A DNA stretch of 64,000 bases from Xenococcus sp. PCC 7305 (GTDB lineage: Bacteria > Cyanobacteriota > Cyanobacteriia > Cyanobacteriales > Xenococcaceae). Shown piece by piece: positions 28,438-36,698 of the stretch. The translations under genes and the position numbers were made by a program. The stretch lies in assembly GCF_000332055.1 (NCBI RefSeq), contig NZ_ALVZ01000222.1, forward strand, positions 18,759-82,758. The letters run 5' to 3'. The notes below the pieces were generated by a model. It worked only from the letters and a program-made list of their open reading frames with translations. It was not told where the DNA came from and did not search any database. Position 1 is the stretch's first letter. Every line of letters starts with the position of its first letter.

Positions 28438-29727
28438 TTATTCTGAGAGAATACTGAGAGAAACTGTTTCTCCATCGGTCAGAGTTTCGCCTGCACGAAG
28501 AACGAATTTTTCCTGGGATTTGATTCCTGTTTTAATCGCAACTTTTCCCTTCGAGCGATCGCGAATACGAATTTCTCTTTTACTGACAACTCCTTGATTA
28601 ACGGCAAGCTCTTCTTGGCTCACAACAAAAATATAGTTTTTTTCCGCTTCTTCGACAATGGCGAACTCAGGGATAATAACGTCAGTAGCAATATTGGCAA
28701 CTAGAGTGACTCTAGCAAGAAGCCCCCCTTTTATTTGGCTTTGGGGATTAGAAACTATTACTTCTATAGGGATTTTGCGAGTACTAGAATCAGCAGCAGG
28801 CGCTATCCGACTAATTCTGCCAGTGAATTTGCGATCGCCAAAAGCATCAAAGGTGACAGTAACAGATTTTCCTAACCTAATTTGTCCCAAATCCAATTCA
28901 GAGAGTGGAACAACTACTTTAATCTGGCTAAAGTCGCCAATCTCAATAATTTCTTCCCCTTGTCTGATTAAATTACCTGGTTCATTGATTTTTGTGATCA
29001 CAATTCCCGTTGCGGGGGCAATTAATTGGCTATAGGACTGACGTTGAGTAGCCTCGGCGATCGCCTCCATTTGGGAAGCTACTTGCCCCATACTGGTTGT
29101 GACTGCTTGCTGGGCAATTTTAATTGACTCGGTGGCAACTAAAACCGTTTTCTGAGCAAGTTCGGCGGTGGTTTGAAAAGATTCGGCTTCCTGGGATGAG
29201 ATGAGTCCTTGACTTGCCAAGTTACTATATCGCTGAGCATCGTTTTTTGCCTGTTCTAATCTCAGCAAAGATTCTTCTAAGGCGATTTCTGAGTTTTTCA
29301 CTCTAATTTTGGCACTGGCTAATTCCGATTCTAGACTGGCAAGCTCTGCTTTTTCTCGATTGACCGCCGCAGTCAATAAACTACTATCTAGTCTGCCGAT
29401 TACTTGGCCTTTGGTAACTCTCTGTCCTACTTCTACGGTTAAATCTAATAACTTCCCCTCAACTTGCGATCGCAATAAAGTTTCTCTGATCGCTTCGCTG
29501 GTGCCAATATACTCTCTAGCATCACGAAGAGTCCCTAACTTCGCGATCACCACATCTACCTTAGTAAGTTGTGATTGAGCAAATTGCGATTTCTCTGTCG
29601 AGGAAACAGTTTGATTATCAGAAGAAGCAGAACTAGAGCTCAGAGAATTAAGACTACAGCCTCCTACTGCACAGAGAGCAATCAACAGTAAACCATTGAG
29701 ATATCTTGATTTTGCCCTATTTTTCAT
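28438..29727 (-). CDS. Lipoprotein RND/HlyD-type efflux adaptor
   Basis: 429 residues. It starts with a lipoprotein signal (LLLIALCAVGGC, lipobox AVGGC at ~24), then has a split lipoyl domain (GKLLDLTVEVGQRVTKGQVI and QSYSQLIAPATGIVITKI), a long helical hairpin (~120-215) and beta-barrel and membrane-proximal domains. This is the periplasmic adaptor of RND-type or MacB-type efflux pumps, joining an inner-membrane pump to TolC. No pump gene is adjacent, which is unusual. The start overlaps the preceding gene (29717-30382) by 11 bases, so the two are co-translated. It ends the four-gene block with the receiver-HlyD fusion. Confidence 0.88.
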   Translation of the reverse strand: MKNRAKSRYLNGLLLIALCAVGGCSLNSLSSSSASSDNQTVSSTEKSQFAQSQLTKVDVVIAKLGTLRDAREYIGTSEAIRETLLRSQVEGKLLDLTVEVGQRVTKGQVIGRLDSSLLTAAVNREKAELASLESELASAKIRVKNSEIALEESLLRLEQAKNDAQRYSNLASQGLISSQEAESFQTTAELAQKTVLVATESIKIAQQAVTTSMGQVASQMEAIAEATQRQSYSQLIAPATGIVITKINEPGNLIRQGEEIIEIGDFSQIKVVVPLSELDLGQIRLGKSVTVTFDAFGDRKFTGRISRIAPAADSSTRKIPIEVIVSNPQSQIKGGLLARVTLVANIATDVIIPEFAIVEEAEKNYIFVVSQEELAVNQGVVSKREIRIRDRSKGKVAIKTGIKSQEKFVLRAGETLTDGETVSLSILSE

Positions 29728-30382
29728 TATCTTCTGGGGAAATTCCAGCCAATGCTAAAGATTTTAGTTTGTCAAAGAAAGCAGAGTCATCAAAAATAGG
29801 ATTAAAGTTCGTAATTGTTGCGGATTGATTGGAAGATTGATGATTGTCCCCAAATTTGGTCTTTGGTTGCTGCTCCTTTTCAGAGAGACTTAACGAAGAA
29901 TATTGAGAATGTATGGATGAAGATTCTGTATTGAAATATGTTTCGGAAGAAGAATAACTAGTCTGGGAAGACGGCAAATAATTAGAACCCGAATTGACCT
30001 TAACCTCTGTCCTATCTGGGAAAAGAGAATTTTCTGTTTCAAGCCAAAAAGGATTCGGTATGAGATATTTGGGCAATTTACGACAGATTAATCTTTCAAA
30101 CTCCCCTTTGAAATGAATGTTTGGAGTGCCAATACGCAACCAGACTGCCATAATTTGCTCAATCGAGACAGACTTATACCTTCCCAAATATAAAGCTTCT
30201 ATCGCAGCCAAACGAACCCAATTTCCCTGATAATCGTGAAGCCATTTTTGAACCAAATTTTCCACAGAATTGCCATTGGTCTCAAAGCTATAACTTTTAA
30301 TCAACGCGATCGCCTGAGCAACCGCTAAGTCACCGTTTAACTCTGTCATGGAAGTCTTGGGCAGATCAGCTTGATTCATCAA
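29717..30382 (-). CDS. Unknown protein co-transcribed with the efflux adaptor
   Basis: 221 residues. The N-terminal ~110 residues are predicted helical (AVAQAIALIKSYSFETNG, LVQKWLHDYQGNWVRLAAIEALYLGRYKSVSIEQI, then RLICRKLPKYL). The rest is serine/glutamine-rich and probably disordered, ending DSAFFDKLKSLALAGISPEDNEK. No signal peptide. Its last 11 bases overlap the start of the adaptor gene, and the receiver protein gene lies 123 bp upstream. I recognise no family for certain; the helical part could bind protein or nucleic acid. Confidence 0.75.
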   Translation of the reverse strand: MMNQADLPKTSMTELNGDLAVAQAIALIKSYSFETNGNSVENLVQKWLHDYQGNWVRLAAIEALYLGRYKSVSIEQIMAVWLRIGTPNIHFKGEFERLICRKLPKYLIPNPFWLETENSLFPDRTEVKVNSGSNYLPSSQTSYSSSETYFNTESSSIHSQYSSLSLSEKEQQPKTKFGDNHQSSNQSATITNFNPIFDDSAFFDKLKSLALAGISPEDNEK

Positions 30383-30505
30383 ATTCAGTCAACAGTAAAC
30401 AAATGAGCAGTAACAAATCTTTATTAATCCTAAAGCGATCTTACAAAAATGGCTAATATTTCGCTCAATAGCTTCAACAAAGACCGATCTTTCTGCCCTC
30501 TGCCT

Positions 30506-31372
30506 TCAAAATACAAACACGGCGAGTTTCTCGACGAAAAAGCTCATAGCCAGGAAAATTAGACAATAACGCAAAATCGTAACTTGTTTCTCCAAACTAC
30601 TAACTGTTTTTTTTGTTCCTGTCAGCATATTATTGATTTGTTGCTGTCTTTCAAAATCCCAAGCTTGGATCTTTTCCTCTAAATTATTGGTATCAACAGT
30701 TTTATGGTTGATGCGATCGCTTAAAGACTCCAGTCCCTGTCTCATTTGATTGGTTACTTGGTACTGAAAAGTCCCTAACCCCTGACGGAATTCATTTTTG
30801 AGATGTTTAATTTGTTTATTCAACTCCAGAAACATTTCATTGCGGGTTTGTTCATTTTTGGATTTAATTTCTTGCTCTAAACGAGCAAAGTTATCTTGAG
30901 CTTTATTTTCTAACTGAAATAAATTTTTTGTGGTGTCACTATTGTCTTGAATAAAACCCGATAATAGTTTTTCAAACAATCCTGGTCCCAGCTGAAAATA
31001 TCCTCGTTGAACATAGCGAATTGTATCAGTCAATTCCGAACCAGAAGTACTTTTGAGGAGATAACCTTTAGCTCCAGCTTTCACCGCGGCATTAATGCTG
31101 TCATGATCTTCACAGGAACTGAGAATCACCACTTTGGTCTGAGAAAATTGTTGATTAATCTTTTGAGTCAGGACAAATCCATTCATTTCAGGCATCTCTA
31201 GATCTATGACTGCCACATCAGGACGCATTTCGTCAATTTTGGCCAAAGCTTTGACCCCATTTTCAGCTTGACCAATAATCTCAAAATCTGATTCTTGTTC
31301 CAAGATAGATTTGACAGCTTCTCTAGTAAAATTTTGGTCGTCGACTATTAATATGCGAATCATTTTTATCAA
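30506..31372 (-). CDS. Membrane-anchored response regulator (REC-coiled coil-TM)
   Basis: 288 residues. The receiver domain (1-125) is intact: acidic pair D11/D12, phosphoacceptor D57 (VAVIDLEMPEMNG), S85/S86 and K107 (GYLLKS). It resembles NarL-type receivers but has no HTH. A coiled coil follows (~140-255, KNEQTRNEMFLELNKQIKHL). The chain ends in a membrane helix (~268-286, TILRYCLIFLAMSFFVEKLA). So phosphorylation acts at the membrane, not on DNA. It sits 122 bp downstream of the receiver-HlyD fusion, same strand. No histidine kinase is encoded in the block. Confidence 0.85.
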   Translation of the reverse strand: MIKMIRILIVDDQNFTREAVKSILEQESDFEIIGQAENGVKALAKIDEMRPDVAVIDLEMPEMNGFVLTQKINQQFSQTKVVILSSCEDHDSINAAVKAGAKGYLLKSTSGSELTDTIRYVQRGYFQLGPGLFEKLLSGFIQDNSDTTKNLFQLENKAQDNFARLEQEIKSKNEQTRNEMFLELNKQIKHLKNEFRQGLGTFQYQVTNQMRQGLESLSDRINHKTVDTNNLEEKIQAWDFERQQQINNMLTGTKKTVSSLEKQVTILRYCLIFLAMSFFVEKLAVFVF

Positions 31373-31494
31373 ATATTATTATTTTATAATTTATATAGCA
31401 CTTATCAAATTAGTGAGATATACAAGGCTCTGCTTTAGGGAATCGGGAATCGGGAACTGTATCTTGTTAATCTGAGAAATGCTATAACCTATAT

Positions 31495-33135
31495 TCAATT
31501 ATTAATTGATATTTGGGCAGTCAATCCGACATGACACAAATCCTGTAGCACCAGTTCTGAAGTCGCAAAATCTACATTAATAATCAGCCGATAGGAATTT
31601 TCTTTAATCTGATTGGCAACAGAAGCATTGGTAGTCCAAGTAACGGACGGGGGATTCGTTGTTGTTTGGGGGCTATCTTGACTTAAGGCAGAAATACGAC
31701 TAACCTGGCCGACGATCAAAGATTCTCGGTTTTCCAATTGAACAGAAACATCATTTTGCAAATTAATTTTTGCCGCAGTTTTTTCATCAACGATCGCCTC
31801 AACCCAAAGCTGCTGACAATCAAGAACAGTTGCAATCTCTTGTCCTGCAGAGACTAACTCTCCTTCTTGATGGTTAATACGATAAATTGCTCCTGATATT
31901 GGAGCTTTTAGGGAAATTATTTGATTGTCAACCAAGTTTGCTTGTGTTTCCTTTAAGCTATCTTGCAAATTGGCTAATTCTTTACCCAAAAAATCAATAG
32001 TAGATCTTTGATTGAATATTTGCTGTTCCACATTAGCAATTTCGCGAGAATTATCGATGGAGATTGTAGTATTTTCAGAAATCTGGGGAATATCAAGGGC
32101 AATTATACTTTTCTGCGGTAGAACTTCCAATTGCTTTTCTAGAAAAGAGGAGAACTTTTGGGCATTATCAATTTGCTCTTGTTTAAGAATAATATCCTTT
32201 TCTAACTGGGAAATTTTCTCAGATACCTTGCTATCTTCTAAGGACTTAATAGAAGCAAAAGGTTGCTCAGCTGCCAGATTCATGCCCTCAAGATAAGCTA
32301 TTTCTTGCAATGTTCCTGCTACAGGACTCTCAATGGCAACCATTTTTCCGTTGACAACCGCGTCTTTAATGACAATAGCAGTTCCCTGTCGATAGGATAT
32401 CAGGCCGGCTGCGATCACAGCCATACCTAATCCAATTAGAGTTATCTTAGAAACAGTTTGTTGCCACCAATTTTTTTGAGGAGAGGTTTCCGAGCTAGAA
32501 ACCGATAAGGAATCTGCTGTGGAGATATTATCTGGTAAAGGCAAATAAGGTGGAGCAATTTTATTTTCAGTAAAAAAAGTTGGGGTCGCGTCTAAAGAAG
32601 AATTTGATAGCAGAAAATTATCACTAAAAATAATCTCTGAGTTTTGATTTTTCAGAGAATCTTGAAATTCAGCATCCGCGATCGCTAAAGTGGAAATCGC
32701 ATCAGATAAATGAGGTAATACTATTTTAAAAATATTATCTTCTATATGTGTATAACCTTTGTCAATATAGCGGACTATTTCCCTAATTTTTTTGGCCGAA
32801 ACATTCTTGAGAAGACAACCTTTTACTCCCAACTCCAAATATTGAACAAAATCTGCTGCGTCAATATCGTTACAAAAAACTATTATTTTTATGTGATCTA
32901 GTTTTTTTTGTATCTGCTTAATTAAATCAAACCCATTAACTTCAGACAATGCGGTGCTGATTAGTACGATATTTGGCTTAAGCTCCTGAATATTCGCAAT
33001 GGCATTACGACCTTCACTAAAACTACCAACTATTTTAATATCCGAGTTGGATTCAAGTAAGATTTTCAACCCTTCTCGAATCACCTTCTGCTCTTCTATT
33101 AAAACTACACGAATTACTGGTGCGCTAGGAATCAT
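31495..33135 (-). CDS. Pseudoreceiver-TM-HlyD adaptor fusion
   Basis: 546 residues; GAGGAAG Shine-Dalgarno before ATG 33135. Residues 8-130 are a receiver (VVLIEEQKVIREGLKILLES) with E14/E15 and K110 present, but the phosphoacceptor aspartate is Ser60 (NIVLISTALSEVNGFDL), so it is a pseudoreceiver. A disordered linker (~150-225) leads to one membrane helix (231-248, ITLIGLGMAVIAAGLISY). The rest is an HlyD-type adaptor: first lipoyl half VAIESPVAGTLQEIAYLEGM, coiled coil ~300-405, second lipoyl half ISLKAPISGAIYRINHQEGE. Topology would place the receiver in the cytoplasm and the adaptor in the periplasm. Such a fusion is rare. It is the first gene of a block with a second, intact membrane receiver and another adaptor. 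Confidence 0.88.
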   Translation of the reverse strand: MIPSAPVIRVVLIEEQKVIREGLKILLESNSDIKIVGSFSEGRNAIANIQELKPNIVLISTALSEVNGFDLIKQIQKKLDHIKIIVFCNDIDAADFVQYLELGVKGCLLKNVSAKKIREIVRYIDKGYTHIEDNIFKIVLPHLSDAISTLAIADAEFQDSLKNQNSEIIFSDNFLLSNSSLDATPTFFTENKIAPPYLPLPDNISTADSLSVSSSETSPQKNWWQQTVSKITLIGLGMAVIAAGLISYRQGTAIVIKDAVVNGKMVAIESPVAGTLQEIAYLEGMNLAAEQPFASIKSLEDSKVSEKISQLEKDIILKQEQIDNAQKFSSFLEKQLEVLPQKSIIALDIPQISENTTISIDNSREIANVEQQIFNQRSTIDFLGKELANLQDSLKETQANLVDNQIISLKAPISGAIYRINHQEGELVSAGQEIATVLDCQQLWVEAIVDEKTAAKINLQNDVSVQLENRESLIVGQVSRISALSQDSPQTTTNPPSVTWTTNASVANQIKENSYRLIINVDFATSELVLQDLCHVGLTAQISINN

Positions 33136-33360
33136 ACTTCTTCCTCTTTTTGCTATTTGCTAATCAAATTCAGATCCAGGCTTGATAAGGATTGGCTTCA
33201 GTGGACTCCAAGATTCGTAAACTTCCGATTAGATGGTAATTAAAAATTTTATTTGAACCTTATATCCCCAAAATTAACCAGGCTTAAATAATCACTCTTC
33301 CCTCGGATTCTCAATTCTTTTTTCTATGTAAAAATACTAACTTCTAGATATTCAAAAATC

Positions 33361-33416
33361 GCTTAATAAAAAATAAACACTAAAACAACCGATTAATAAA
33401 AAATAAACATTAAAAC
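33361..33416. repeat. Two ~26-bp direct repeats
   Basis: The unit core TTAATAAAAAATAAACA followed by (C/T)TAAAAC occurs twice, 30 bases apart start to start, in the region upstream of the receiver-HlyD gene. Could be an operator or only slippage. Confidence 0.6.
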
Positions 33417-33525
33417 ATTAAGTACATATACTACAATGCTTCAGCTCTCTACCATGTTTATTGCCGCAAAAAAACAGCATTATTACCGAATCTTAACAAA
33501 TATGTTTAGTTCCATAAACTAGGTT

Positions 33526-33553
33526 CATATTCAACACTAGAATTTTGAAATAA
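33526..33553. repeat. Solo end of the 11383 inverted-repeat element
   Basis: CATATTCAACACTAGAATTTTGAAATAAA here resembles CACATTCAGAACTGGAGTTTTGAAATAAA at 11393 onward. Only this part is present; no second end is close by. Confidence 0.4.
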
Positions 33554-33624
33554 AAAAGTATGCCAATGTATTTTCTAATTTTGTAAAGTAATAATAGTGG
33601 CTGAACAAATACCGACAGGCTTCC

Positions 33625-35121
33625 ATGAAGAAAAAACTTCTAAATTGGTCTTTAATCTTGACTTGTGTTGTAATGTTCTGGTTTGGTTTGTTGAACCATC
33701 AGCAAACAACTGGGAGTACAGAGAATACTCGACTCATTCATGGAGTAGAACGTCTGAGTTTTGGGCTAGCACCAGGAGATATCACAAAGGTTAAGCAGAT
33801 GGGTTTTGAAAATTATCTGCAATCGCAACTTCATCCTAAAAAAGGCCAAAAAAATCCTGCGATACAAAGTTATTGGGCAAAATTAGATACCGTCAAGAGA
33901 AGTCCGATGAGTTTATTAAAGGAATCTCAACAATACAATGCTAATTTTCTGAGGCGAAACGGTGTCAACCCTACCACAGAGGAGCAGAAAAAATTACAAA
34001 AAAAACTAGGTTCCTTCAAAAGAAAAACCATGCACCAGGCGCAAGATGCTCATTTAATAAAAGGAATATTTTCTCCTAATCAATTGCAAGAAGTGATGGT
34101 GGATTTTTGGTTCAATCACTTTAACGTTTATGGGCAAAAAAAAATAATTTATATTTGGCTAGCAGATTACGAACAGGAGATTCGAGAACATGCTTTGGGA
34201 AATTTCCGTGATTTATTAGACGTTACGGCTCATCATCCAGCAATGTTATTGTATCTAGATAATGATTTGAATATAAACCCCAATAGTCCTGCCGCTCAGA
34301 AAAAGAACAAAGGGCTCAATGAGAATTATGCTCGTGAGCTGATGGAGCTACATACGTTGGGAGTTAATGGCGGTTATACCCAAGAAGATGTAATTACTTT
34401 AGCCAGAATTTTTACCGGTTGGTCTGTGGATTACTCTGGCAAGAACGCTGATGAAAATGGCTTCCGATTTTTCAAAGTATGGCATGATAATCAGGACAAG
34501 ACCTTTTTAGGAAATGCGATCCAAGGCAGTGGTCTTGAAGAGGGAGAACAAGCTCTAGATATCTTAGCGAATCATCCAGCAACTGCTAGATTTATCAGCT
34601 ACAAATTGGCACAATATTTTGTCGCAGATCAACCACCAGAAACCCTAGTAAAAAAGTTACAGAACAAGTTCCTAGAAAGTCAGGGTAATATTACAGCGGT
34701 ACTTAATGTTTTGTTTCATTCTGAAGAATTTAACAATCCCCAATATTATGAGCAGAAATTTAAAACCCCTTATCAGTATCTAGTCTCTTTGGTCAGAGCA
34801 GGCGATATTACTCCTGATATCAGACGAATGAAAGGGATGCTTCATCAATTATCAATGCCAATTTATAGATGTGAGACTCCCGATGGTTATAAAAATACTA
34901 AACAGGCTTGGCTAAATCCCGAAGCGATGTTAAGACGGGTTAGTATTGCGACATCAATTTCTAATGGAATATTAAATAAAAAACAACCGGTCAAATTTCC
35001 CCGACTCAAAGTTACTTTGGGTAACAATTTCTCTCAACATACGAAAAATGCGATCGCGAAAAGTCCACCTCATTTACGTTCAGCATTGGCTTTAGGTAGT
35101 CCAGAAATGATGAACAAATAG
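33625..35121 (+). CDS. Exported DUF1800 protein
   Basis: 498 residues with an N-terminal export signal (MKKKLLNWSLILTCVVMFWF). The DUF1800 domain fills the rest; its signature ENYARELMELHTLGVNGGYTQEDVITLARIFTGWSV is seen at ~235-270, preceded by MVDFWFNHFNVYG. The family is mostly found next to DUF1501 and is of unknown biochemical function. Here too DUF1501 follows, 87 bases downstream, with an STRR array between. They are probably a secreted pair acting on the cell surface or in the periplasm. Confidence 0.88.
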   Translation: MKKKLLNWSLILTCVVMFWFGLLNHQQTTGSTENTRLIHGVERLSFGLAPGDITKVKQMGFENYLQSQLHPKKGQKNPAIQSYWAKLDTVKRSPMSLLKESQQYNANFLRRNGVNPTTEEQKKLQKKLGSFKRKTMHQAQDAHLIKGIFSPNQLQEVMVDFWFNHFNVYGQKKIIYIWLADYEQEIREHALGNFRDLLDVTAHHPAMLLYLDNDLNINPNSPAAQKKNKGLNENYARELMELHTLGVNGGYTQEDVITLARIFTGWSVDYSGKNADENGFRFFKVWHDNQDKTFLGNAIQGSGLEEGEQALDILANHPATARFISYKLAQYFVADQPPETLVKKLQNKFLESQGNITAVLNVLFHSEEFNNPQYYEQKFKTPYQYLVSLVRAGDITPDIRRMKGMLHQLSMPIYRCETPDGYKNTKQAWLNPEAMLRRVSIATSISNGILNKKQPVKFPRLKVTLGNNFSQHTKNAIAKSPPHLRSALALGSPEMMNK

Positions 35122-35200
35122 GGTAATGAGTAATAAGTAATGGGTAATAGGTAATAGGTAATAGGTAATAGGTAATAGGTAATAGGTAATAAGTAATAGG
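35122..35200. repeat. STRR (GGTAATA) tandem repeat
   Basis: About ten heptamers of GGTAATA/AGTAATA/GGTAATG in the gap between the DUF1800 and DUF1501 genes. The Shine-Dalgarno of the downstream gene (AGGAAG) lies at its end, so copy number could alter the spacing between the two genes. Confidence 0.85.
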
Positions 35201-35208
35201 AAGTCAAA

Positions 35209-36429
35209 ATGCAGAGAAGAAAGTTTTTAGCTCAGATGGCTTTGGCAACAGGGGGAATGTTGATTCCTGTGGGTCGTCAAAGCTGGATTGCCAGAGGTGC
35301 GGCTCAAGCCACTAATCCTCAACGCTTGGTTGTGATTTTTCTGCGAGGGGGGCTCGATGGCTTAAATGTGGTTGTTCCTCACCAAGACCCAGATTATTAC
35401 AGAGTCAGACCCTCGATTGCTATTTCCTATCCTGGAGAGCAAGAAGGAGTAATTGATCTTGATGGTTTTTTTGGCCTACATCCGGCATTGTCAGATCTTA
35501 TGCCTTTTTGGCAACGGAAAAACCTAGCATTTATCTATAACTGTGGTTCGCCAAATGATACCCGTTCTCATTTTGATGCTCAAGATTATATGGAAAGTGG
35601 CACACCAGGAGTTAAGTCCACTCAAGATGGTTGGATGAATCGTTTATTATCGGGATTGCCAGCGGATAGACTTACCCAAGCCCTCAATGTAGGAATAACA
35701 ACTCCGAGAATATTACAGGGTAAAATGGCGATCGCCAGTATCCGCCCAGGAAAAAATTCAGTCAATAGGTTGCCCATAGATAACCCCCCCATCACTAGAG
35801 CTTTTAATAAGCTATACAATAATAATAGTGAGCTTGCTCAAGCTTATAGAAAGGGGGTGGAAGCGAGAAAGATCATTATGAAGGAGCTGGAACAAGAGAT
35901 GCTCTCAGCCTCAGGCAATGCTGCTCCAGTTAATGGTTTTGTTGATGATGCCAAAGAGGTTGGCAAACTGATGCGCGGCGACGCCAGAACACAACTAGCC
36001 TTTATGAATATTGGAGGTTGGGACACTCATATTAGGGAAAAAACTCTCTTGAACCGTTCTTTACCCCATTTAGGGAAAGGTCTAGCCACTTTAGTTCAAG
36101 AACTAGGTGCTGTTTATAATAATACTGCGATCGCTGTGATTTCGGAGTTTGGTCGCACAGTCAAAGAGAATGGGAGCCAGGGCACTGACCATGGACATGG
36201 CAATGTTCTCTGGTTATTGGGAGGAGCCATTCGCGGGGGACAGATCTATGGAAAATGGGAAGGTTTGGGAGACTCTATTTTGTATGAGGGACGAGATCTA
36301 CCTGTTACCACAGATTTTAGGGAAGCCATAGCCTCAATTCTCGTAAATCATCTGGCAATTTCTTCTGGAGAACTCACAAATGTTTTCCCTGGATATAAAT
36401 TCCAGAACAGTCTCAATTTAATTAAATAA
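35209..36429 (+). CDS. Tat-exported DUF1501 protein
   Basis: 406 residues. It starts MQRRKFLAQMALATGGMLIP, a twin-arginine (Tat) signal with RRKFLA, so it is exported folded, perhaps with a cofactor or metal. The DUF1501 domain has the sulfatase/phosphatase-like core: VVIFLRGGLDGLNVVVPHQD, FIYNCGSPNDTRSHFDAQDYME, NIGGWDTH, ISEFGRTVKENGSQGTDHGHGN. The aspartates and histidines of these motifs suggest an alkaline-phosphatase-superfamily metal site; this is inferred from fold. It is the partner of the DUF1800 gene directly upstream. Confidence 0.9.
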   Translation: MQRRKFLAQMALATGGMLIPVGRQSWIARGAAQATNPQRLVVIFLRGGLDGLNVVVPHQDPDYYRVRPSIAISYPGEQEGVIDLDGFFGLHPALSDLMPFWQRKNLAFIYNCGSPNDTRSHFDAQDYMESGTPGVKSTQDGWMNRLLSGLPADRLTQALNVGITTPRILQGKMAIASIRPGKNSVNRLPIDNPPITRAFNKLYNNNSELAQAYRKGVEARKIIMKELEQEMLSASGNAAPVNGFVDDAKEVGKLMRGDARTQLAFMNIGGWDTHIREKTLLNRSLPHLGKGLATLVQELGAVYNNTAIAVISEFGRTVKENGSQGTDHGHGNVLWLLGGAIRGGQIYGKWEGLGDSILYEGRDLPVTTDFREAIASILVNHLAISSGELTNVFPGYKFQNSLNLIK

Positions 36430-36449
36430 AGCGCTACGCGCTGGGCAGA

Positions 36450-36572
36450 GTGAGTTCGATGAGTACAAAATTTACTAGTTCTGAATAAGAATTTGGGGGT
36501 TTGGGGATTTGGGGATTTAGGGAAAAGCCGATTACTTCGTTGTTCAACTTGGTAAATTTAATCAAAAAAAAA
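36450..36572. repeat. Interspersed ~120-bp repeat, copy A
   Basis: Starts GTGAGTTCGATGAGTACAAA and ends in a run of A after AAATTTAATC. It is nearly the same as 63271-63391 in the same orientation, including the G-rich TTTGGGGATTTAGGGA core and CTTCGTTGTTCAACTTGG. No frame. Lies just after the DUF1501 gene. Confidence 0.75.
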
Positions 36573-36698
36573 TTCGTCGAACTAACGTTGGGCAATAGGG
36601 AACGGAGAACAGGAAACGACAAAATACGTCGGATAAATCCGAGAAACGGGGTATAAAAAGTTAATCATAACTAAACAACTGATCGCTTGACCCCTCAA

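Larger units (their letters stand above)
33136..33624. other. Divergent intergenic region with direct repeat
   Basis: 489 AT-rich bases between the receiver-HlyD block and the DUF1800/DUF1501 pair. It holds a tandem direct repeat (33361-33386 and 33391-33416, core TTAATAAAAAATAAACA) and, at 33526-33553, a copy of one end of the element found at 11383. Promoters of both flanking transcripts must lie here. No gene seen. Confidence 0.55.

Noticed and set aside
35122..35200. Short tandem array as CRISPR
   Set aside because: Seven-base units without spacers; STRR type common in cyanobacteria.
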